Of a stretch of 64,000 bases of DNA, positions 41,167 through 48,749 are shown in pieces. The position numbers and the translations under genes are program-made. The stretch lies in contig CACDFH010000001.1 in the NCBI GenBank assembly GCA_902552015.1, forward strand, positions 32,065 to 96,064, in the 5' to 3' direction. Position 1 is the stretch's first letter. The number at the start of each line of letters is the position of its first letter. The notes beneath the pieces were generated by a model, which saw nothing but the letters and a program-made list of their open reading frames with translations, searched no databases and had not been told where the DNA came from. Origin of the DNA: an uncultured marine group I thaumarchaeote (lineage in GTDB: Archaea > Thermoproteota > Nitrososphaeria > Nitrososphaerales > Nitrosopumilaceae).

Positions 41167-41912
41167 TGTGGTCTCCTCAAACTCTACTTGAAACATCTTC
41201 ATATAATGAACTGATTTCTGGAAAAATTCCTGCCTTGATAATTCCTGGAATTTTATCAAAAACTGAATGTGCATCACTATCCTCTAAAATCTCAAACATT
41301 CAAACAACAAACAAAAAGCCTAAAAAATTTGGTACCTCTCTTAGCTCTCATATTTATGAAAAATCACAATATTTCTCAAACGCAAAAACATCTAATGACT
41401 TTTTGAAAAAATTATTTGCAGAAAACATATCTCCTATAATTTCTATGCGTGAAACTATCTCGAAAGTATTTCAAAAACGACTTACAACTGCAACCGAAAA
41501 TGGTATGTCATACTCGGATGCTGTAATACGAATTCATGGCAATAATGACTCTGTACATCTACACCGTGATAATTCTCATTTTGAGATGAGCCACTATAAT
41601 GTAAGTTGTCTTAAAAATCAATTATCTGCAATTCTTTATCTTCAATCTCCAGAAGAAGGTGGCGAATTAACAATTTTTCATAAAATGTGGAATAGAAATG
41701 ATGAATGTATGCGTGAACCTGATTTTGGATATTCCTCTGAACTGATTAAAGATGTTAAACAGACACAGATTTCACCTGTTGATGGAAATATGGTTATACT
41801 AAATCCAAAATTTTATCATCAAATTGAGCATGTAACTGGATTAAGAAATAGAATATCGATAGGATTTTTCTTTGGAGAACTATCTAAGAATTATCTATGT
41901 TCGTGGTCTTAA
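41166..41912 (+). CDS. 2-oxoglutarate/Fe(II)-dependent oxygenase
   Basis: The facial triad and oxoglutarate anchor are visible: HxD in SVHLHRDNSHF, the distal His in FYHQIEHVTG and Arg in LRNRISIGFFFG. The double-stranded beta-helix pattern ILYLQSPEEGGELTIFHK...VDGNMVILNP is that of prolyl-4-hydroxylase-like enzymes. Substrate unknown, but the overlap with the 95-aa protein gene suggests protein hydroxylation. Confidence 0.82.
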   Translation: MWSPQTLLETSSYNELISGKIPALIIPGILSKTECASLSSKISNIQTTNKKPKKFGTSLSSHIYEKSQYFSNAKTSNDFLKKLFAENISPIISMRETISKVFQKRLTTATENGMSYSDAVIRIHGNNDSVHLHRDNSHFEMSHYNVSCLKNQLSAILYLQSPEEGGELTIFHKMWNRNDECMREPDFGYSSELIKDVKQTQISPVDGNMVILNPKFYHQIEHVTGLRNRISIGFFFGELSKNYLCSWS

Positions 41913-42245
41913 TTATTTTACAAATATTTCCATCGTATCAAACTTGTTTTGATTGTTTTCAATTTCTGAAAATATTGTATCAGAATCTATCTCTATCCAT
42001 TTTGATTCTCCTTTGAACTTTACATGATCTTGCACGTAAACTCCTGATGGTCCTGAAACTCTAACTAATATCTCATCGTCAGTCACTCCCATTACTGGAA
42101 AAGGAACTTTGATTGTCTTTTCATTAGTATGTGCATGAATGTTGATTGAGTACTCTTTTTCATGAAATACAGCTTTGCCTTCAAATCCTCCCTCATTTGC
42201 ATTGAGATACTTTACTTTCAACTTGAATGGCAGTTTTAGTTCCAT
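41913..42245 (-). CDS. Hypothetical beta-rich protein (110 aa)
   Basis: MELKLPFKLKVKYLNANEGGFEGKAVFHEKEYSINIHAHTNEKTIKVPFPVMGVTDDEILVRVSGPSGVYVQDHVKFKGESKWIEI alternates strands as in a small beta barrel. No Cys, TM or known domain. Convergent with and abutting the oxygenase gene (41912/41913). Confidence 0.65.
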   Translation of the reverse strand: MELKLPFKLKVKYLNANEGGFEGKAVFHEKEYSINIHAHTNEKTIKVPFPVMGVTDDEILVRVSGPSGVYVQDHVKFKGESKWIEIDSDTIFSEIENNQNKFDTMEIFVK

Positions 42246-42295
42246 GAAATTTATGCTTAAAATTGCCTATTTAACAAACGCAAAAAAATTCGGTG

Positions 42296-42356
42296 TTAGC
42301 ACTAGTTTTCACGCCTAGAACGAGGCACTATGAAAATGGGAATCTATGTGTTAAAT
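42296..42356 (+). promoter_or_regulatory. Promoter region with TTAGCACTAG and GGCACTA copies
   Basis: TTAGCACTAG (42296-42305), TCACGCCTAG (42309-42318) and GGCACTA (42324-42330) precede a weak TATA-like TGTTAAAT (42349-42356), about 26 nt from ATG 42379. The first 20 bases resemble those at 37693. GCCT and AGGC around the middle could also form a small hairpin. Confidence 0.4.
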
Positions 42357-42378
42357 CCTCAAATATTCATAGATAATT

Positions 42379-43089
42379 ATGCAAAAAATTGTATTCATTG
42401 GATTATTTTGTTTATTGATGCTTCCAGCATCTGCATTTGGACACAAGCTAATTCCCACCGATGGAAGCAATATTGATTATGAATCCGCATTGATTATTCC
42501 TGATCCTGTAATTTCTTGGGCAATGTATGAAGAGTTGGAAGGCAACGCATTGTTTTACAAGTTTGAAGCAGAAAAAGATGATAGGCTTTACAGTAGTATT
42601 GTAATTCCAAAATTAGATGATTTGGAAAATTTCACTCCCTCACTTGTACTGATAGGACCTTCAACGTTTCTTGATCTAGTAGATGAACTCAAAGTAATTG
42701 ACGTTGACAAAAATTTTGATTATCCTATTCCTGACGGTTATGATGCTTACGTCTTTGATTTCAATGGGCCAATACCTTCAAAAGAATTCTATGAACCCTT
42801 TGGCCAAATCACATATTGGGAACGTCAAGAAATTGATCTAGAGTTGGAAGCACCTGGAACTTACTACATGGCAGTTTTTGACAAAAATGGGTCTTCTGGA
42901 AAATTGGCTCTTGCTATTGGATATATAGAAGATTTCTCTGGAAATGATTTTGTCACTGTGTTGCCAAATGCATGGCTTGAATCACGATATTTCTCTGAAG
43001 ATTTTTCTCCTCTTGTAATATTGGTTGGAATTGTATCGGGAATTTCTGCTTTAATTGGTTTTGGAATATACAGGAAGATTAAACAATAA
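42379..43089 (+). CDS. Exported membrane-anchored protein (236 aa)
   Basis: A signal peptide (residues 1-21, LPASAFGH) leads to a beta-rich extracellular domain with IPDPVISWAMYEELEGNALFYKFEAEKDDRLYSSIVIP and PGTYYMAVFDKNGSSGKLALAIGY, which looks like a jelly-roll or PPC-type domain. One TM (VILVGIVSGISALIGFGIY) and a short basic tail end the protein. Function unknown; the following TPR gene is close. Confidence 0.75.
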   Translation: MQKIVFIGLFCLLMLPASAFGHKLIPTDGSNIDYESALIIPDPVISWAMYEELEGNALFYKFEAEKDDRLYSSIVIPKLDDLENFTPSLVLIGPSTFLDLVDELKVIDVDKNFDYPIPDGYDAYVFDFNGPIPSKEFYEPFGQITYWERQEIDLELEAPGTYYMAVFDKNGSSGKLALAIGYIEDFSGNDFVTVLPNAWLESRYFSEDFSPLVILVGIVSGISALIGFGIYRKIKQ

Positions 43090-43120
43090 TAATATTATCT
43101 AGGAAATATTCTTCTAACTA

Positions 43121-43606
43121 GTGGAAAACAAATTCCAAAAAATGTTGGAACAAGCATCTGATCTTGCTGAAGATCAAGAATATGAAGAAGCCATACTTGT
43201 ATATGAAAAAATTCTGGATTCTGATCCAAAACACATTCCTGCATTGTTAGATAAAGCTGCTACATTACAACGAATGGGAAAAAACTCTCAATCATTTCAA
43301 ACTTACAATTCTGTTCTAAAAGAAGATTCAAAAAATTTAGATGCACTAGTTGGAAAAGGAACTTTACTACATGCAAAGTCAAAATTTTCCGAAGCTATCG
43401 AATGTTATGATTCTGCTCTAAAAATTAAGCCTCGATTTGCAATGGCCCTTGCTTGTAAGGGAATGTCTTTAGGGGAATTAGGAAAACTTGATTCAGCCTT
43501 GTCATGCTTCAAAAAAGCACTTGTGATAGACAAGGATTATGATTTGGCAAATATGGGTAAACAAAAGGCTCTGGAACTACTAAAATCTCAAAAATCTAAA
43601 AAATAG
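43121..43606 (+). CDS. Tetratricopeptide repeat protein (161 aa)
   Basis: It starts at GTG 43121. About four TPR units are visible (for example EYEEAILVYEKILDSDPKHIPALLDKAATLQRMGK, KFSEAIECYDSALKIKPRFAMALACKGMSLGELGK and KLDSALSCFKKALVIDKDYDLANMGK). It is soluble and presumably a protein-binding adaptor. The 3' end overlaps a small C2H2 gene on the other strand by 11 bp. Confidence 0.85.
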   Translation: MENKFQKMLEQASDLAEDQEYEEAILVYEKILDSDPKHIPALLDKAATLQRMGKNSQSFQTYNSVLKEDSKNLDALVGKGTLLHAKSKFSEAIECYDSALKIKPRFAMALACKGMSLGELGKLDSALSCFKKALVIDKDYDLANMGKQKALELLKSQKSKK

Positions 43607-43763
43607 ATACATCGCCAGGCGCTGGACCTCTCTTTTTCTCATGATATTCGAAAAAGTCTTTGTGCACTGTATCTTGATGTTTTCGCAGAGTCTCGTAGTC
43701 ATCAAATGTATCATGACACAAAAAACACTTTGGTTTATCTTCATCAACTAAAGGCAGTACCAT
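43596..43763 (-). CDS. C2H2 zinc-finger microprotein (55 aa)
   Basis: Too short for the track: MVLPLVDEDKPKCFLCHDTFDDYETLRKHQDTVHKDFFEYHEKKRGPAPGDVSIF. The finger C-x2-C-x12-H-x4-H (CFLCHDTFDDYETLRKHQDTVH) matches the classical eukaryote-like C2H2 spacing with the hydrophobic Phe/Leu core. It probably binds nucleic acid or a protein. The divergent MqnE gene starts 52 bases away. Confidence 0.72.
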   Translation of the reverse strand: MVLPLVDEDKPKCFLCHDTFDDYETLRKHQDTVHKDFFEYHEKKRGPAPGDVSIF

Positions 43764-43814
43764 GCTAAAACTTGGCTTGCATTGTTTTATATTTTCACTG
43801 TTACTAAGTTAATC

Positions 43815-44915
43815 ATGTTAGAAGAGCTTGTAGGAAGTTCAACTGCAATTGAACGTGCAATAAATGGCGAAGAACTGACATTTGACGATGGAATGGAGTT
43901 ACTTAATGATGATAATCTCCATGTGGTTGGCGCAGCAGCTGATATTGTAAGAAAAAAACTAGTTGGGGATACTGTATCCTTTGCAGCCTCTTATTACATG
44001 AATTATACAAATTTGTGTGCTGCAAGCTGCCAGATGTGTGCATTTTATCGTAAAGGTGGAGAAGATGATGCTTACACACTTACCCCTGATCAAATAGAAA
44101 AAAGAGTCGCAGCTGCAAAAGATTTGGGTGCAACTGAAGTTCACATCGTAGGGGGTTTTCATCCTGATTTACAACTGGATTACTATGAGCAAATGATGTC
44201 TGCAATTAAACAAAAACATCCTGACATGACTATCAAGGCATTCACTGCTGCCGAAATTTTCTTTCTATCAAAGTTAACAAAAAACTCTATAACTGAAATT
44301 CTATCTCGACTAAAAGCTGCCGGTCTTGATTCGATGCCTGGTGGAGGAGCTGAACTATTCCACCCTGATGTCAGGTCAAAAATTATTCGAGGAAAATGTA
44401 CTGGACAACAATGGCTTGACACAATTGAAATTGCACATAATCTTGGAATCAAAAGTAATGTCACAATGTTGTATGGTCATATAGAAAAACCAGAACATAT
44501 TGTTGATCATCTTATTAAGATTAGAGAGTTACAAAAAAAGACTAACGGATTCATTACTCTAATTCCGTTAAAGTTTAGTCTGGATAACACTGAGTTAGAA
44601 AAAGAACACAAAGTTACGCACGAGTCTTCATCAATTTATGATCTGAAAATTATTGCCTTATCCCGTTTAATGCTTGCACAAACACTCAAGAATATTTCTG
44701 TATACTGGGTCGCCTATGGAACAAAGCTTGCACAAGTAGCATTGTCCCATGGAGGAAATGATTTGGTCGGAACCGCATTTTCTGAGGAAATTTATCGTGC
44801 AGCAGGCAAGCCTACTAATTCATCTTTGCTCGAATTGGCAACTTTGGCAAAAGAGATTGGACGAAAACCTATTCAACGAAATACATTCTTTAAAACACTT
44901 CAGACCTTCACTTAG
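43815..44915 (+). CDS. mqnE: Aminofutalosine synthase MqnE (radical SAM)
   Basis: The radical SAM motif is CAASCQMCAF. Family hallmarks are HIVGGFHPDLQLDYYEQMMSAIK, IKAFTAAEI, LKAAGLDSMPGGGAELF and NVTMLYGHIE, which fit MqnE better than CofH or MqnC. It makes aminofutalosine in the futalosine route to menaquinone. ATG 43815 (MLEELVGS) is preferred to the longer track start. MqnD lies 3 kb downstream on the other strand, so two pathway genes are in the same neighbourhood. Confidence 0.85.
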   Translation: MLEELVGSSTAIERAINGEELTFDDGMELLNDDNLHVVGAAADIVRKKLVGDTVSFAASYYMNYTNLCAASCQMCAFYRKGGEDDAYTLTPDQIEKRVAAAKDLGATEVHIVGGFHPDLQLDYYEQMMSAIKQKHPDMTIKAFTAAEIFFLSKLTKNSITEILSRLKAAGLDSMPGGGAELFHPDVRSKIIRGKCTGQQWLDTIEIAHNLGIKSNVTMLYGHIEKPEHIVDHLIKIRELQKKTNGFITLIPLKFSLDNTELEKEHKVTHESSSIYDLKIIALSRLMLAQTLKNISVYWVAYGTKLAQVALSHGGNDLVGTAFSEEIYRAAGKPTNSSLLELATLAKEIGRKPIQRNTFFKTLQTFT

Positions 44916-45189
44916 TTGCAGGTTTCTTTTCTGTTTTCTTTGCGCCGCCTTTTCTTTTTCTACGTGCTCCAAAACTAATCAAAATTAGTAAAAATCCAAT
45001 TCCCACCAAAATTCCTGCAAGTGTTTTAAAATCTTCATTTTCTCTTTCATTGACCATAAATTCATACTTCTCTTCTTCAGTCATTCCTTCTCGGCCAACT
45101 GGAGTCATATCTGATAGAACTCCTGAAAGTATCATTCCGACAACAATCATTGATATTCCGCCTGCTAAAATTTTCTTATCCACTAACAT
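44908..45189 (-). CDS. Small two-TM membrane protein (93 aa)
   Basis: Two hydrophobic segments (about 7-25 and 57-75) with an acidic loop (MTEEEKYEFMVNERENEDF) between them and a Lys-rich tail (RRKRKGGAKKTEKKPATK) inside the cell. No family recognised. Its 3' end overlaps mqnE by 8 bp. Confidence 0.65.
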   Translation of the reverse strand: MLVDKKILAGGISMIVVGMILSGVLSDMTPVGREGMTEEEKYEFMVNERENEDFKTLAGILVGIGFLLILISFGARRKRKGGAKKTEKKPATK

Positions 45190-45240
45190 TACATAATTTA
45201 GGAAATCTAGATTTAATTAACAATTCGCCAGATTTCTCAT

Positions 45241-46206
45241 ATGGCCCAACTCCCAAATTTCACAAGCAAGGTTTTCTTGGCTCCTATGGCTGGAGTTAGT
45301 GATCCCGCTTTACGTATAATGTGTAAGGAAATGGGTGCTGGTCTTGTTGTTACTGAACTTACTAGCGTTAATGCTATTGTTGCAAAACACGAGCAGCTAG
45401 AATCTCAATCAAAAAACATAACTGAATTTATTGAATTTTCCGAAAAAGAACGTCCATTATCTGTTCAATTATTTGGATCTGACATTGTGGCATTAGAAAA
45501 GGCAGCAAAAATTGTAGAGCCTCATTTTGATATGATTGATTATAACATGGGTTGTCCTGCGCCACACATTACAAAACAAATGGCAGGTGGTGCATTATTA
45601 CAAAATGCAGATCTAACACGTCAAATATTCCGCACTTTAGTTAATACTGTAAAAAAACCAGTTTCATTAAAAATGAGAATAGGTGTGACTGAGGAAAACA
45701 ACTCTCTCTTTTTAGACATTGCAAAAATTGCAGAACAAGAAGGCATTGAAATGATGACATTACATCCACGAACTGTTTCTCAGGGATATTCTGGTCATGC
45801 TAATTGGGAAATGATTAAAAAATTAAAACAAAATGTTTCTGTACCTGTGGTTGGAAATGGTGACATCACTTCTCCTGAAATTGCAAAGAAAGTTCTAGAT
45901 TACACTGGATGTGATTATCTAATGGTTGGTAGGGGTGCGATGGGCAATCCATTTATTTTTGAACAGATTAATGATTATCTTGAAAATGGTGTATACAAAA
46001 AATACACCCTTACAGACAGGCTAGAAGCATTTGTTAAGTATCTCGAACTTACTGAAAAATACAATATTAGATTTGCAAATATCAAACAACAGGCAATTCG
46101 ATTTACAAAAGGAACTGTCGGTGGCGCACAGCTTCGCAATAGACTTAGTACAGCAACAAATACTGATGATCTAAAAGGATTGCTCTTACAAAAAGTGACT
46201 GTTTAA
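45241..46206 (+). CDS. tRNA-dihydrouridine synthase (Dus)
   Basis: FMN-dependent enzyme reducing uridines in the tRNA D-loop. Hallmarks: FLAPMAGVSDPALRIMC, the active-site MGCPAPHITKQMAGGALL (Cys as general acid), VSLKMRIG, TLHPRTVSQGYSG, and VVGNGDI...LMVGRGAMGNPFIF. Length of 321 aa is normal. Confidence 0.92.
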   Translation: MAQLPNFTSKVFLAPMAGVSDPALRIMCKEMGAGLVVTELTSVNAIVAKHEQLESQSKNITEFIEFSEKERPLSVQLFGSDIVALEKAAKIVEPHFDMIDYNMGCPAPHITKQMAGGALLQNADLTRQIFRTLVNTVKKPVSLKMRIGVTEENNSLFLDIAKIAEQEGIEMMTLHPRTVSQGYSGHANWEMIKKLKQNVSVPVVGNGDITSPEIAKKVLDYTGCDYLMVGRGAMGNPFIFEQINDYLENGVYKKYTLTDRLEAFVKYLELTEKYNIRFANIKQQAIRFTKGTVGGAQLRNRLSTATNTDDLKGLLLQKVTV

Positions 46207-46425
46207 TCACTTGTATAGGTCAAACTCTGGACTTCTTTTTTGGTTTTTTACCTCTGACATCACTGCCTTTACAACCTCTGTGTGATTGTATGTCAAATGT
46301 CTGAGGAACTTTGCTGATATGTCTGCTCTTGTTTCGTCATCTGCAAAAAGCATCTCTTCAGATGCCAACTCGTTCATCATTTCTTTACATTCTGGACAAG
46401 GATCAAAATCCAAGAAAAGCTTCAT
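46207..46425 (-). CDS. Hypothetical protein (72 aa) with CPEC
   Basis: MKLFLDFDPCPECKEMMNELASEEMLFADDETRADISAKFLRHLTYNHTEVVKAVMSEVKNQKRSPEFDLYK has one CxxC and a helical body with His residues (HLTYNH). It may bind one metal as a dimer. Convergent with and abutting the Dus gene. Confidence 0.6.
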   Translation of the reverse strand: MKLFLDFDPCPECKEMMNELASEEMLFADDETRADISAKFLRHLTYNHTEVVKAVMSEVKNQKRSPEFDLYK

Positions 46426-46481
46426 GAATAATTTTCTTCTCTGGATAATATTAACTAGATCCTGAATTGATAGTCTCAGAA

Positions 46482-46553
46482 CTAGAATTCTTCGTCATCA
46501 ATGAAAAGTCCAGAGTAATCATATGTTGAATCATTATTTTGGTTTGTTTTCAT
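46482..46553 (-). CDS. Possible acidic microprotein (23 aa)
   Basis: MKTNQNNDSTYDYSGLFIDDEEF lies in the 200-base gap between the 72-aa gene and the next gene. The aromatic, acidic C-terminus looks protein-like, but at 23 codons chance is a real alternative. Nothing else is seen in this gap. Confidence 0.2.
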   Translation of the reverse strand: MKTNQNNDSTYDYSGLFIDDEEF

Positions 46554-46625
46554 GTATAGAGTAAGTGAATTTTGAATATAAGCAGTATGAACAATTTATC
46601 TTTGATTCATTTTTTGGAAAAATGA

Positions 46626-46880
46626 TTGCTAAACATACAAAACCCTACCTGGTTTTTCATTGGAATAATTCTATTAATTTTAGGTTCGTTTGTAACGATT
46701 TTTGATTATCCTCAGATTCAATATTTTGAAAATATGGATTCAGAGATGTACGCCACCTTGGAATCTGAGCAAAAAGAAATTCACAATCGATTAATTATTG
46801 AATTTTCAGTTGGACTTGTTATTCTCCTAGGAGGTGGAGCATCATTTGTTATGTCCTTTTTTAGAAATTCTAAGAAATGA
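46626..46880 (+). CDS. Small two-TM membrane protein (84 aa)
   Basis: From TTG 46626: MLNIQNPTWFFIGIILLILGSFVTIFDYPQIQYFENMDSEMYATLESEQKEIHNRLIIEFSVGLVILLGGGASFVMSFFRNSKK. Two TM segments surround an acidic outer loop. No family recognised. Its stop abuts the mqnD stop on the other strand. Confidence 0.65.
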   Translation: MLNIQNPTWFFIGIILLILGSFVTIFDYPQIQYFENMDSEMYATLESEQKEIHNRLIIEFSVGLVILLGGGASFVMSFFRNSKK

Positions 46881-47711
46881 TTAAAGCGGTTTTGAAATTT
46901 TCAATTCAAAGTCAGGAACCAGACCTTTTTCTTTTGCCATCTCAAACATCAATCTTACTGCCTTTTCTCCTGCCTCGCCCATGTCTACAGTAACTTCATT
47001 GACATACATTAGGACAAATTTTTCAATCAACTCTCGTGATTTGCCTCTACTATACTTCATCGCATAATCAAGTGCGTCTGGTATGTTATCTCTTGCAAAT
47101 TTGATGGATTCTTGCAAGTATTTGTCAAATTTGTAAATTAATTCTTCACCTAGCTTTTCACTCATTACATTAACTCCTAGCGGAACTGGCAATCCCCCTG
47201 ATTTTTCATGCCACCATTCACCTACATCAAGAATTTTCTGTATTCCTTCTTCGCCAAATGATAATTGGGTTTCATGAATCACCAAACCAACATCCACTTT
47301 GCCGCTTCTCACCGCTTCCGGAATGTCACTAAAATTCATTTCAACATAATCAAATTTTCCAATCATTAATTGTAGCAGTAAGTATGCTGATGTCATTTCT
47401 CCTGGAATTGCAATTTTTGATTTTTTTATTTCTTCTATGGTCATTGGTTTTGTAGCTGTAACTATTGGACCGTAATTAATTCCAAAACTTCCTCCACTTC
47501 GTAACATTACATAATTTGGAATGTAAGCACAAGCATGTACTGAAACTGCAGTGACATCAAGTTCTGGATTTTTTGCTTTTTTATTCAAATTTTCAATATC
47601 TTCTATGACATGTGTGACAGAAAAATCGTCAGATTTTACCTTCTCAGTAAACATTGCATAAAACATGAATGCATCATCAGAATCTGGTGTATGTCCTACA
47701 GAAATATCCAC
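46881..47711 (-). CDS. mqnD: 1,4-dihydroxy-6-naphthoate synthase MqnD
   Basis: The protein starts MDISVGHTPDSDDAFMFYAMF, the MqnD/DUF191 hallmark (SPCPNDTFMF-like), and has TAVSVHACAYIPNYVMLRSGGSFG..YGPIV, a catalytic His in LVIHETQL, and the periplasmic-binding-protein-like fold. It converts cyclic dehypoxanthinyl futalosine to 1,4-dihydroxy-6-naphthoate in menaquinone synthesis. With mqnE it supports the futalosine route; mqnB and mqnC are not in the window. Confidence 0.88.
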   Translation of the reverse strand: MDISVGHTPDSDDAFMFYAMFTEKVKSDDFSVTHVIEDIENLNKKAKNPELDVTAVSVHACAYIPNYVMLRSGGSFGINYGPIVTATKPMTIEEIKKSKIAIPGEMTSAYLLLQLMIGKFDYVEMNFSDIPEAVRSGKVDVGLVIHETQLSFGEEGIQKILDVGEWWHEKSGGLPVPLGVNVMSEKLGEELIYKFDKYLQESIKFARDNIPDALDYAMKYSRGKSRELIEKFVLMYVNEVTVDMGEAGEKAVRLMFEMAKEKGLVPDFELKISKPL

Positions 47712-47791
47712 GATCTTAAAGCATATTTCTCGTAATAATAACCAAAGTTTTTGAGATATATAATAAATAAGATGGCTTTGTATACTCAGTG

Positions 47792-47911
47792 ATGATCTGT
47801 GCTAGCTGTGAAAACCACAAACACTTTGAATGCATTGATTGCCAAAATAATCATACCACTGAATTATGTAGTTGTGATTGTCATCTGTCAGAACACGAAC
47901 ACGACGATTAA
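47792..47911 (+). CDS. Cys/His-rich microprotein (39 aa)
   Basis: Missed by the track: MICASCENHKHFECIDCQNNHTTELCSCDCHLSEHEHDD. Seven Cys and six His in 39 residues include two CxxC pairs and a CSCDCH cluster, enough for two metal sites. A TATA-like GATATATAATAAATAA (47755-47770) lies about 25-35 nt upstream of the ATG. It could be a metallothionein-like metal buffer or a tiny zinc finger. Confidence 0.65.
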   Translation: MICASCENHKHFECIDCQNNHTTELCSCDCHLSEHEHDD

Positions 47912-47940
47912 CATATTAGTTCTAAACACAATTTTTCATT

Positions 47941-48351
47941 ATGGATGATGATCCTCACTCTGATGAAGAAATTTTAGAAATTTTGAAAATGAAAAAAGTT
48001 GCAGTTGTAGGAATGTCTAAGAATCCTGATAAAGCTGCACACTATGTACCAAAATATCTGCATGATAATGGATATGAGATAACTCCTGTTAATCCAAATG
48101 CAGATGTTATACTGAAAAAACAATGTTATGACGAAATTACTGATGTTCCAACTGATGTTGACATTGTAGATGTATTCAGACCATCAGATCAGGTCATGCC
48201 AATCATAAAAGAAGCAATAAAGAAAAAACCCAAAGTAATCTGGCTTCAAGAAGGAATACACAATGAAGAGGCAGAAAAACTTGCCCGAGATGCAGGAATT
48301 GATGTTGTATACAATAGATGCATGTTGGCCGAACACAGAAGGTTGGCATAA
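47941..48351 (+). CDS. CoA-binding domain protein (YccU type)
   Basis: The Rossmann-like fold starts VAVVGMSKNPDKAAHYVPKYLHDNGYEITPVNPNA and continues VDIVDVFRPSDQVMPIIKEAI, VIWLQEGIHNEEAEKLARDAGIDVVYNRCMLAEHRRL, the pattern of stand-alone CoA-binding proteins. Ligand and role are not proven for the family. The stop overlaps the next ATG (TAATG). Confidence 0.88.
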   Translation: MDDDPHSDEEILEILKMKKVAVVGMSKNPDKAAHYVPKYLHDNGYEITPVNPNADVILKKQCYDEITDVPTDVDIVDVFRPSDQVMPIIKEAIKKKPKVIWLQEGIHNEEAEKLARDAGIDVVYNRCMLAEHRRLA

Positions 48352-48716
48352 TGTCTGATACTTCATTTCAAGCATTTTATGAAGAACTCAAATTGTTGGT
48401 CGAAAAATTCGAAAAAAAGCAAATGCAGATTAAAGTTGAATCTGACCTTGATTATGATTCTGTAAAAATTTTTGGGGAAAAAATGGATTCTGTAACTCGT
48501 GCAAAATTAGGAATCGAAGATGCTGCAGAATTAGCATACACCACTGCAGAACATCATCCGTATTGGGCAGTATTGTACAATTCTGCAGAAATTACAAAAA
48601 CAATCCTTGAGAAATGGAAGGGTGAATTAACCACTGAACAATTAGAAGAAATGAAATGGAACCTAAAAGAGATTCAAAATACTATCTCAAACATAGAAAA
48701 TAAACTCAAAAAATAA
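48351..48716 (+). CDS. Hypothetical helical protein (121 aa)
   Basis: MSDTSFQAFYEELKLLVEKFEKKQMQIKVESDLDYDSVKIFGEKMDSVTRAKLGIEDAAELAYTTAEHHPYWAVLYNSAEITKTILEKWKGEL is almost wholly helical with a C-terminal coiled-coil stretch. ATG 48351 overlaps the CoA-binding gene stop; the track start at 48318 is upstream noise. Function unknown; co-translated with its neighbour. Confidence 0.68.
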   Translation: MSDTSFQAFYEELKLLVEKFEKKQMQIKVESDLDYDSVKIFGEKMDSVTRAKLGIEDAAELAYTTAEHHPYWAVLYNSAEITKTILEKWKGELTTEQLEEMKWNLKEIQNTISNIENKLKK

Positions 48717-48749
48717 TCAGATAAATACAATCAATAACAAAAACCATTC

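Noticed and set aside
43815-44915. CofH (FO synthase subunit) as the identity of the radical SAM gene
   Set aside because: GLDSMPGGGAELF and TMLYGHIE are shared by the wider family, but GGFHPDLQLDYYEQ with KAFTAAEI and the nearby mqnD favour MqnE.
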